A stretch of 8,241 nucleotides of DNA from UBA4064 sp050179135. Lineage in GTDB: Bacteria; Desulfobacterota; Desulfobacteria; Desulfobacterales; Desulfatirhabdiaceae. The notes beneath the pieces were generated by a model, which did not search any database, had not been told where the DNA came from, and saw nothing but the letters and a program-made list of their open reading frames with translations. Made by a program: the position numbers and the translations under genes. The DNA lies in the NCBI GenBank assembly GCA_050179135.1, contig JBFXFK010000204.1:1-8241 (forward strand). The letters run 5' to 3'. Positions 1-5,567 of this stretch are shown here, in pieces; the first letter of the stretch is position 1; each line of letters opens with the position of its first letter.

Positions 1-608
1 AAACCGTTGATGAATGGGCCCATTCCATATATGCCGAAGACACCAGGCGCCTGACCATACTGCTGGATTATCGCCCGGTCTGGGGCAATTTTTCTCTGGC
101 AACCCAATTGTGGAACCAGATTTTTCAATCGGTACAGCAGTCCCTGTCCGCCAGCCACCGCCTGGCCAGGGATGATAAAACCTTCAAAATTCCGGTCAGC
201 TTTCTGGGAACCTTCATTACGGAAAAATCCGGGCTTCACAAAGATGAAATGAATCTGAAAACAGCCGGTATCGTCCATATTGTCAACGGGATCAGAATTC
301 TGGCGCTGAATCAGTCGATCAGCGAGCCGTCAACCTTTGGCAGGCTGGAGAAGCTGGAAAAGGAAGGGGTGTTGACCCGGGATGACGCCGAACTGTTCCG
401 AACCAGTTTTGAAGCATTGATGATGATGAAAATTCAGGAAAACTTGAAAAAGGTCGGGCAGGGAAAAGCGCCGGACAACTATATTGATCCGTACAGCCTT
501 CGAAAGCGGGAACGGATGATGCTGAAAGACGCCCTTTCCGGTGTTTCCCAACTGCAGAAAATGATCAGCAAACGCTTCAATGTACCGTGGCTTCAGTATT
601 TTTCCTGA
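1..608 (+). CDS. DUF294-family putative nucleotidyltransferase, C-terminal part
   Basis: The reading frame is open from the left edge (first full codon at 3) to TGA at 606-608, giving 201 residues of the C-terminal domain. The ORF must continue upstream; the TTG at 108 is internal and is not the start. The residues match the DUF294 C-terminal domain: DYRPVWGN near residues 22-29, IVHIVNGIRILAL in the middle, a 'TFGRLEKLEKEGVL' block, and a PDNYIDPYSL-x-KRERMMLKDAL tail followed by a helix. Full-length relatives carry cyclic-nucleotide-binding and CBS domains and a GlnD-like nucleotidyltransferase domain before this part, but none of that is in the window. The biochemical role of the family is poorly known. 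It is often encoded near acetate-type sodium/solute symporters, as in the Pseudomonas actP region, and here it precedes such an operon. No T-rich terminator follows it. Confidence 0.85.
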   Translation, partial: TVDEWAHSIYAEDTRRLTILLDYRPVWGNFSLATQLWNQIFQSVQQSLSASHRLARDDKTFKIPVSFLGTFITEKSGLHKDEMNLKTAGIVHIVNGIRILALNQSISEPSTFGRLEKLEKEGVLTRDDAELFRTSFEALMMMKIQENLKKVGQGKAPDNYIDPYSLRKRERMMLKDALSGVSQLQKMISKRFNVPWLQYFS

Positions 609-659
609 TACCTGTTTAGAGCCTGTTTGAAAATTCTGGATCAGGCCTGATAACAAGAC

Positions 660-718
660 GAAAAGTGCATCAAAAGTGGAACATACAACGGAGTTATGAG
701 CTTTTTGAGGTGCTTTTC
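660..718. repeat. Long imperfect inverted repeat (hairpin)
   Basis: Bases 660-676 pair with 702-718. The helix is GAAAAG/CTTTTC, then two G-T wobbles, a C-G pair, one A-G mismatch, TCAAAA/TTTTGA and a terminal wobble. The 25-nt loop (677-701) can form a further CATA/TATG stem (682-685 with 695-698). It begins 51 nt after the DUF294 stop codon. No T tract follows and the stem is A+T rich, so it does not look like a standard intrinsic terminator. It may be an mRNA 3'-end structure or the remnant of a small palindromic element. Confidence 0.5.
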
Positions 719-810
719 AAATTCCTTCCCCATTGGCTTCTCCCCGCCGAGGTGTAATTCAACCCCGCTGTATCGCTTTCAAGATAAAGATTTTGGGTGC
801 GTTATCGGTC

Positions 811-841
811 GGGGATGGCCGAGAAAAAAAGGCCTGTCCCC
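811..841. repeat. Hairpin with A-rich loop
   Basis: GGGGAT at 811-816 pairs with GTCCCC at 836-841 (last pair a wobble). After one bulged T at 835, GGCC at 817-820 pairs with GGCC at 831-834. The loop is GAGAAAAAAA. The stem is G+C rich, but what follows on the + strand is TCCCTGCTG rather than a T run, so termination is doubtful. It could instead be a structured mRNA end or part of a dispersed repeat. Confidence 0.45.
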
Positions 842-944
842 TCCCTGCTGCCTGATCATGATTATTTACATTAAATTTCAAATCATTGGCTGTTCCCTAC
901 TGATAGTGAATATCGTTTATTAACTAATGGCGTTCAAATAAAGT

Positions 945-972
945 TTGACATCTTTCTGCATTTGGTTTAAAT
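945..972 (+). promoter_or_regulatory. Sigma70-like promoter of the acyl-CoA synthetase operon
   Basis: A perfect -35 hexamer, TTGACA (945-950), is followed after 16 nt by TTAAAT (967-972), which matches four of six -10 positions. A 17-nt alternative, TAAATA (968-973), is weaker. Transcription would start near 979-980, leaving a leader of about 175 nt before the synthetase ATG. The position just upstream of a palindrome of repressor type supports the call. It was read by eye and is not experimentally shown. Confidence 0.5.
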
Positions 973-987
973 AATATGCGAAAATGA

Positions 988-1003
988 CTGAGCGCTCGTT
1001 CAG
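988..1003. promoter_or_regulatory. TetR-type operator candidate
   Basis: CTGAGCGCTCGTTCAG is an imperfect palindrome in which 12 of 16 positions are symmetric. It contains the perfect 8-bp palindrome GAGCGCTC at 990-997. Sites with the shape TGA-CG-NN-CG-TCA are typical of TetR-family repressors that control acyl-CoA metabolism genes. It lies about 8-24 nt after the predicted transcription start, where bound repressor would block initiation. No TetR gene is present in this window. Confidence 0.5.
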
Positions 1004-1028
1004 AATATGACGCCATTTTGATTTCATT

Positions 1029-1045
1029 GAACAAACTTGTTGTTC
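1029..1045. promoter_or_regulatory. Second palindrome in the leader, possible operator
   Basis: GAACAA (1029-1034) and TTGTTC (1040-1045) form a perfect 6-bp inverted repeat around ACTTG. A second register, AACAA/TTGTT (1030-1034 with 1037-1041), overlaps it. It lies about 50 nt into the predicted leader. It could be a second regulator site or simply an A+T-rich chance palindrome. Confidence 0.3.
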
Positions 1046-1061
1046 GTTATCGAAGGGAGGG

Positions 1062-1142
1062 ATGCGGTCGTTTCAAGATGCTTTCTTTGGGCGGATCCAA
1101 ACGGGTGAAAAAAACTTTAATAATAATTACACAAACGGGTGA
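1062..1142 (+). CDS. Possible 26-codon leader ORF
   Basis: ATG at 1062 follows a strong purine block, AAGGGAGGG (1053-1061), but the spacing is tight (about 1-3 nt). The ORF runs 26 codons to TGA at 1140-1142, 12 nt before the synthetase ATG. The peptide begins MRSFQDAFFGRIQTGEK and then has an Asn-rich end. It could couple translation into the synthetase gene or sense ribosome progress. It has no obvious run of regulatory codons and no terminator/antiterminator hairpin, so classical attenuation is not supported. It may be fortuitous. Confidence 0.3.
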   Translation: MRSFQDAFFGRIQTGEKNFNNNYTNG

Positions 1143-1145
1143 AAA
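1098..1145 (+). repeat. 14-bp direct repeat overlapping the ribosome binding site
   Basis: CAAACGGGTGAAAA occurs exactly at 1098-1111 and again at 1132-1145, one copy beginning 34 nt after the other. The second copy runs straight into the Shine-Dalgarno sequence AAGGAG (1144-1149) of the synthetase gene. The copies could be a duplicated ribosome-site segment or paired binding sites for a protein or RNA that controls translation. Confidence 0.6.
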
Positions 1146-1154
1146 GGAGTCAAC

Positions 1155-2789
1155 ATGAGTCAGGCACACAATATGATGGATTATGATAAAACCTATGCGG
1201 AATTCAAATGGGAAGTTCCGGAATATTTCAATTTTGCAGGCGATGTCATAGACAAATGGGCAAACCAGGACCCCAACAAACTGGCGATGCACTGGGTGAA
1301 CGATGATGGTCTCGAAGCCAAACGAACCTTCATGGATTTCAGCAAAAACTCGAAAAAACTCTGCAATGTGCTGAGCCAGAATGGACTCAAACGGGGCGAT
1401 GTGGTGATTATCGTTCTGGGCCGCTCCATAGAGTGGTGGGAAGTGTTTACCGCCTGTATCCGTATGGGCGTCGTCATTGCCCCCGGGACCACCCAGCTTA
1501 CCCCCAAAGATCTTGAATACCGCATCAACACCTCCAAAGCAGCCTGTTTTATCACCGACAACGGCAACGCCCCCAAACTGGAAGCGGTCGCCGATAAATG
1601 CCCAAGCCTGAAATGCCGCATTGTTGTCGGCCAGAAGCGGGACGGCTGGCTGTACTATACAGACGCGGTCAATGCCGCATCAGACCAGTTTGAAACCGCG
1701 AAAACGCACAAGGATGAAGAAGCACTGGTCTATTTCACATCCGGTACGGTTGGCTTTCCCAAAATGGCCCTGCACACCCATACATCGTATCCGCTGGGAC
1801 ACCAGGTCACCGGAAAATTCTGGCTGGATCTCAGACCCGACGATATGCACTGGAACATCAGCGACACGGGATGGGCAAAGGCTGCATGGAGCAGCTATTT
1901 CGGACCCTGGTATTGCGGCGCAGCCCAGTTTGTTCATTGCACAGACCGCTTTGATCCCAAGAAAACCCTCGAGCTTCTGGCCCAATACCCCGTCACCACC
2001 ATGTGCGGCGCCCCGACCATATACCGCATGCTGGTTCTTCAGCCGCTGTCCGAATACAAATTCCCCACGCTGCGCCACTGTGTCGGCGCCGGTGAACCCC
2101 TGAACCCGGAAATTATCGAAGTTTGGAAAAAGGCAACCGGATGCACCATTCGGGACGGCTACGGCCAGACCGAAACCGTCTGTCTCTGTGGCAGCTTTCC
2201 CTGTATCGAGCCCCGATTTGGTTCCATGGGAAAACCCACCCCGGGATTTGACCTTCAGGTTATCGATGACGAAGGCAAAATTGTTCCGCCCAATACCGAG
2301 GGTGACATTGCGGTCCGCGTCAAACCGGTTCGTCCCCTGGGCCTGTTCAAGGAATACTGGAAAGAGCCGGAAAGAACCGCAAGCTCCTACCGCGGAGACT
2401 GGTATATCACCGGCGACCGGGCGTATCGGGATGAAGACGGATACTTCTGGTTTGTGGGACGGGCGGACGACGTCATTTTGACCTCGGGATATCGTATCGG
2501 ACCCTTTGAGGTGGAAAGCGCCCTGATCGAGCACCCGGCTGTCGCAGAATCCGCAGTCGTATCCAGCCCGGATGAAACCCGCGGCGAAGTTGTCAAGGCC
2601 TTTGTCATTCTGGCGCCGGGCTACGAGGCAAGCGATGCGCTGGCCAAAGAGCTTCAGGAATATGTCAAAAAAGTGACTGCGCCCTACAAATACCCCAGAA
2701 GAATCGATTTTGTTACGGCACTGCCCAAGACCGTCAGTGGAAAAATCAGACGGGTTGAGCTTCGAAATGCCGAATGGGGAAAAAAATAA
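1155..2789 (+). CDS. ACSM-like acyl-CoA synthetase (AMP-forming)
   Basis: This 544-residue cytosolic enzyme should activate a carboxylic acid with ATP to an acyl-adenylate and then form the acyl-CoA. It has the complete ANL-superfamily signature: P-loop YFTSGTVGFPK at 193-203, DGYGQTET at 334-341, GDRAYRDEDGYFWFVGRADD at 420-439 (D421 and hinge), GYRIGPFEVE at 445-454, and PKTVSGK at 524-530 with catalytic K530. The overall pattern, including ISDTGW (235-240), KPVRPLG (390-396), RGEVVKAFV and KYPR, resembles medium-chain ACSM synthetases more than Acs. At the position of the Acs pocket Trp (Acs motif WWQTE) it has G337, suggesting a larger acyl pocket. The start is ATG 1155 with AAGGAG 5 nt upstream. 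It is the first gene of an operon with a symporter. Exact substrate unknown: medium or branched fatty acid, or other monocarboxylate. Confidence 0.9.
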   Translation: MSQAHNMMDYDKTYAEFKWEVPEYFNFAGDVIDKWANQDPNKLAMHWVNDDGLEAKRTFMDFSKNSKKLCNVLSQNGLKRGDVVIIVLGRSIEWWEVFTACIRMGVVIAPGTTQLTPKDLEYRINTSKAACFITDNGNAPKLEAVADKCPSLKCRIVVGQKRDGWLYYTDAVNAASDQFETAKTHKDEEALVYFTSGTVGFPKMALHTHTSYPLGHQVTGKFWLDLRPDDMHWNISDTGWAKAAWSSYFGPWYCGAAQFVHCTDRFDPKKTLELLAQYPVTTMCGAPTIYRMLVLQPLSEYKFPTLRHCVGAGEPLNPEIIEVWKKATGCTIRDGYGQTETVCLCGSFPCIEPRFGSMGKPTPGFDLQVIDDEGKIVPPNTEGDIAVRVKPVRPLGLFKEYWKEPERTASSYRGDWYITGDRAYRDEDGYFWFVGRADDVILTSGYRIGPFEVESALIEHPAVAESAVVSSPDETRGEVVKAFVILAPGYEASDALAKELQEYVKKVTAPYKYPRRIDFVTALPKTVSGKIRRVELRNAEWGKK

Positions 2790-2803
2790 CATCAGGTTCT
2801 TTC

Positions 2804-2839
2804 TGCCGAATCAACCAACATCCTGTGGTTGATTCGGCA
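2804..2839. promoter_or_regulatory. Perfect 14-bp inverted repeat inside the operon
   Basis: TGCCGAATCAACCA (2804-2817) is exactly complementary to TGGTTGATTCGGCA (2826-2839), with the loop ACATCCTG. It starts 15 nt after the synthetase stop and ends 18 nt before the AAGGAG of the next gene. No T tract follows (TATCGCATT). It probably acts at the RNA level, stabilising the synthetase message end or serving as a partial terminator or processing point that sets different levels for the enzyme and the transporter. A dimeric protein-binding site is an alternative. Confidence 0.8.
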
Positions 2840-2871
2840 TATCGCATTCCATTATACAAGGAGCTTCATCC

Positions 2872-3165
2872 ATGAAGGAAAAACTGTATAAAAAGGAAAT
2901 CTGGATCACCATTATTTTCAGCTTTCTGTTAATGCTGACCGGGCATTTCGCCTCGATTTTTGTTCTGTTTCCAGGTCTGAAAGGCGGCACGATGTGGGGA
3001 TTCCCCGTCGAATACATCGTTCCCATCCTGATGGGCTGGTTTGGCATGATGGTGGTCTGTTTTGTCATGGCCATTGTCTGCAATCAGTTTGATGATGACA
3101 TGGAAGCCTATGCCAAAACTCAGGGGCAGGAAGTCATGACAGACAAGACAAAAGGGAGTGTGTGA
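2872..3165 (+). CDS. Small two-helix membrane subunit of a sodium/solute symporter (DUF4212-like)
   Basis: The product has 97 residues: a basic N-terminus (MKEKLYKKE), a transmembrane helix at about 11-33, a short loop with GGTMWGFPVEY (38-48), a second helix at about 49-70, and a charged tail beginning FDDDMEAY. Size, topology and position directly before a symporter match the small accessory proteins (DUF4212/DUF485 type) encoded with ActP-like transporters. Their exact role is not settled; they may help assembly or transport. ATG 2872 has AAGGAG (2858-2863) 8 nt upstream. Its stop at 3163-3165 is 2 nt from the symporter ATG, so translational coupling is likely. Assignment to DUF4212 in particular is less sure than the general class. 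Confidence 0.7.
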   Translation: MKEKLYKKEIWITIIFSFLLMLTGHFASIFVLFPGLKGGTMWGFPVEYIVPILMGWFGMMVVCFVMAIVCNQFDDDMEAYAKTQGQEVMTDKTKGSV

Positions 3166-3167
3166 TA

Positions 3168-4802
3168 ATGGGAAATGAATTTGCAATCACCAATGTCTGG
3201 GTCGGCGTTGTTGTTGTCGTCATCCTTTTTGCCATTTGTTATCTGATTGGCTGGTATTCCAGCAAAATGACGACCAGTGAAGAAGATTTCTATGCAGCGG
3301 GTTTTAAAATCGGCCCGGTGACCAATGGACTGGGCATGGCCGCCACCTGGGCCAGCCTGGCCACCTTTCTGGGAGTCATCGCACTGATATCCAAACTCCA
3401 GGTGCCCTTTGTTTATCTCTGGATTCAGTGGGCCATCTCCATTCCCCTGCTGACGCTTCTGTATGGCACCAGCCTGCGCAGAATGAAAGCCTTTACCCCG
3501 GCCGTGTTCATCAAGGCCCGGTATGGCAAAGGCGCCACGCTGACCATTGTTTGCTGGATGATTCTGATCATGATCATGTATGCGCTGGGTCAGATGATCG
3601 GTCTGGGGCAGGCCTTTGAAATGCTGTTCGGTATTCCCTACAACATCGCTCTGGTCATCGCCGGTATTGCAACCGTTGGCTACATCACCCTGGGCGGCAT
3701 GTATGGCGCATCCTATAATGCCGCGTTTCAGATGGTCATCATGACCATTGCCATGATCGTTCCCATGGGCGCGATCATGAAAAGCATGGGCTCCTCGGGC
3801 TGGTGGTTTCCCCCCCTGGCATACGGCGACATGGTTCCGGCCATGTTGAAAGTTCTGCCCACTTTTTTTGACATGAAATATGATATCAGATGGTATTTTG
3901 CCCTGATTCCGGCATTTACACTGGGGCCGGTCGCGCTGCCCCATCTGGCCATGCGCGTATTCACCTCGTCCAGTGTCAAGAATGCCCGCTGGGCGGTTGT
4001 GTGGTTTGTATTGTTTCTGGGACTTCTTTTTGCCGGAACCTATACCAGCGGATTTGCCGGAAACTATTTTGTGGCAACAACCGGAAAAGCAATTGCCAAG
4101 GCAGATCAGACACTGTTGATTCTGAACGTGTTCTACAATCCGGTATGGGTCGCCGCGTTTGTTATGGGTGGTGCGCTGGCAGCCGGCTTGTCAACGGTCG
4201 GCGGAAACCTGATGGCCATTTCCGGACTGGTCGGCAATGACCTCTTAAGCATTCTGATGCCGAGCATGGACAGCAAGACCCGGATCAAATGGGGATTTGT
4301 AGCACTGGCCATGGGTGGGGTTATCGCTGTTCTTCTGGCTTTCAAACCGCCCAAGTTTCTGGTCACCAGTATTCTGTGGGCATTCGGCCTTCTGGCCTCC
4401 ACGGCAACCCCGGGAATTCTTCTGGGTGTCTGGTGGAAAGAAGCCAACAAGCTGGCCCTGATCATTTCCGCCAACATCTGCGGTCTGATTTTTATCATCA
4501 TTTCGCCGCATGTGTTTCCAAGCATCGTGGTTGGAAAAGGCATTTCAGCGGCGCTGGGCATGTCCGGCGGCATGGTGACGGTGCCGTTATCCTTTACCCT
4601 CTTCATTCTGCTGTCCATCGTATTCAACCGGATGCCGGCTCTGAAAGCCTGGGCCCCGACACTGGAAGACAAGAAGGTTATTGACCGGATTCATGGTTGG
4701 GGTGATTATGATGAAACCCGGTATAACGGTATCGTATGGCCCTCCATACTGGCAGTAATATGCATTTTTATAACCATTTGGGGTCTTCAGCCCTGGTCAT
4801 AA
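3168..4802 (+). CDS. Sodium/solute symporter (SSS family), likely monocarboxylate uptake
   Basis: This 544-residue inner-membrane protein has about 13 hydrophobic helices and should carry a small organic acid into the cell with sodium. Family features include SEEDFYAAGFKIGPVTNGLGMAATWAS from 37, with WASLATFLG (61-69) in the core helix, TPAVFIKARYG (110-120), GGMYGASYNAAFQMV (176-190), GPVALPHLAMRVFT (253-266), and AAGLSTVGGNLMAISGLVGNDLL (338-360), whose Ser/Thr residues correspond to the usual sodium-site helix. I chose ATG 3168 because AAAGGGAG (3151-3158) lies 9 nt before it. The in-frame GTG at 3162 would be only 3 nt from that site. It is the last gene of the operon; the acyl-CoA synthetase upstream suggests its substrate is trapped as a CoA thioester. 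Acetate, propionate, lactate and pyruvate carriers all occur in this family, so the substrate cannot be read from sequence. Confidence 0.88.
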   Translation: MGNEFAITNVWVGVVVVVILFAICYLIGWYSSKMTTSEEDFYAAGFKIGPVTNGLGMAATWASLATFLGVIALISKLQVPFVYLWIQWAISIPLLTLLYGTSLRRMKAFTPAVFIKARYGKGATLTIVCWMILIMIMYALGQMIGLGQAFEMLFGIPYNIALVIAGIATVGYITLGGMYGASYNAAFQMVIMTIAMIVPMGAIMKSMGSSGWWFPPLAYGDMVPAMLKVLPTFFDMKYDIRWYFALIPAFTLGPVALPHLAMRVFTSSSVKNARWAVVWFVLFLGLLFAGTYTSGFAGNYFVATTGKAIAKADQTLLILNVFYNPVWVAAFVMGGALAAGLSTVGGNLMAISGLVGNDLLSILMPSMDSKTRIKWGFVALAMGGVIAVLLAFKPPKFLVTSILWAFGLLASTATPGILLGVWWKEANKLALIISANICGLIFIIISPHVFPSIVVGKGISAALGMSGGMVTVPLSFTLFILLSIVFNRMPALKAWAPTLEDKKVIDRIHGWGDYDETRYNGIVWPSILAVICIFITIWGLQPWS

Positions 4803-4832
4803 CAAACCCGATTCATTGTCCGCGTGTGTAAT

Positions 4833-4868
4833 AAAAGGGGAGAAGGATACGTCCAGCTCCCCTTTTTT
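4833..4868 (+). terminator. Intrinsic terminator of the synthetase-symporter operon
   Basis: AAAAGGGGAG (4833-4842) pairs perfectly with CTCCCCTTTT (4857-4866), and the T run 4863-4868 ends the hairpin. Within the 14-nt loop, GGA-TACG-TCC (4845-4854) can add a small inner stem. It lies 30 nt after the symporter stop codon. Because the left arm starts with AAAA, it could also terminate minus-strand transcripts. Confidence 0.9.
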
Positions 4869-4871
4869 ATT

Positions 4872-4899
4872 TTGATTCCTGATTGATTATTGTTATACT
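4872..4899 (+). promoter_or_regulatory. Extended -10 promoter of the envelope operon
   Basis: TATACT (4894-4899) matches five of six -10 positions and carries the extended element TG one base upstream (4891-4892). A -35-like TTGATT (4872-4877) stands 16 nt upstream. Transcription would begin near 4906, immediately after the preceding terminator, giving a leader of about 74 nt. Position and motif agree well, although no regulator site is evident. Confidence 0.6.
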
Positions 4900-4979
4900 T
4901 TGATGACCGAATGGAGAGCGTCTTTCACCGGAATGCACGAATCACTATTTAAGGTAAATCATTACAGAAACGGCACCAA

Positions 4980-5540
4980 ATGAACTATATCCAGCACATG
5001 ATCCGCATTCTTCGATTTGAGGAAGACGTTTATCGCGAGGTTATCACACAAAACAGGTTGTCACTTTGGTACACCGCGATCAATGTGTCGGTTTTCGGCC
5101 TGATCTATGGTATCAGCGCCATTCATTTCAGCCAATATCTCCTGGCTCCCCAATCGTCCGAACCATTGTCATTGCATATTCGCATCACGCTGGTATTGAT
5201 GGGAATTTCAGTCGCATTTCTGATTCATGGCGGCATGGCATTGTTTGCATGGGTCTTTTGCAGGGGATTTGGCGGCTCCACCCTGTTTTTGCCGGTTTAT
5301 CTGGCACTCGGAATGGCCTGGATATCCCTGTGGCCACTGGCTCCTGTGTTTGCAGCCCTTCAGGTCAAGCTGTCAGGCGGGTTGATTTCCCTGTATTTCT
5401 TTGCGGCATCCGCGTTTGCGCTGAAGATCGTGTTTCATGCCCTGAAATCCGCTTCCGGGTTATCGTTTGTTCGTATGCTGATCGTTTCCGCTGTCGTGAT
5501 CCTCTATATTGGATGCTTCATGTATTTGTGGGTGGGATAG
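4980..5540 (+). CDS. YIP1-like integral membrane protein
   Basis: The product has 186 residues. A short amphipathic N-terminus, MIRILRFEEDVYREVI (7-22), is typical of bacterial YIP1-family proteins. It is followed by about five hydrophobic helices near 30-48, 70-94, 102-126, 133-156 and 162-183. The function of bacterial YIP1-like proteins is unknown; they sit in the cytoplasmic membrane. ATG 4980 has no good Shine-Dalgarno sequence (nearest purine block AAGG at 4951-4954 is too far), and neither does ATG 4998, so expression may be modest or the start uncertain. It is the first gene of a three-gene run and ends 27 nt before the lipoprotein gene. The family call rests on pattern memory only; an unclassified membrane protein is the alternative. 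Confidence 0.6.
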   Translation: MNYIQHMIRILRFEEDVYREVITQNRLSLWYTAINVSVFGLIYGISAIHFSQYLLAPQSSEPLSLHIRITLVLMGISVAFLIHGGMALFAWVFCRGFGGSTLFLPVYLALGMAWISLWPLAPVFAALQVKLSGGLISLYFFAASAFALKIVFHALKSASGLSFVRMLIVSAVVILYIGCFMYLWVG

Positions 5541-5567
5541 ATAAAGGATGAAAGGGGCGGGGTAACA

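Larger units (their letters stand above)
609..944. other. Intergenic region without a supported gene
   Basis: No convincing coding sequence lies here. The region is more A+T rich and less codon-like than the flanking genes. It contains a perfect 12-bp palindrome, ATCAGGCCTGAT, at 640-651, and two larger hairpins described separately. A short + strand ORF at 696-923 has an ill-placed Shine-Dalgarno sequence (GGAG only 2 nt from the ATG) and a cysteine-, proline- and isoleucine-rich product resembling no family I know. No sigma54 site or T-tract terminator was found. Confidence 0.6.

Noticed and set aside
696..923. 75-residue + strand ORF in the first intergenic region
   Set aside because: The ribosome site is 2 nt from the ATG, the product has no recognisable family, and the ORF overlaps two hairpins.
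1680..2792. Long minus-strand ORF (370 codons) opposite the acyl-CoA synthetase gene
   Set aside because: It is a mirror of a strongly conserved + strand gene with all its motifs, and its own product shows no family features.
3120..3944. Minus-strand ORF (274 codons) opposite the symporter gene
   Set aside because: The His-, Asn- and Gly-rich product is typical of antisense translation of membrane-protein codons.
4911..4952. 13-codon ORF in the leader of the YIP1-like gene
   Set aside because: It starts only a few bases from the predicted transcription start and has no ribosome site.
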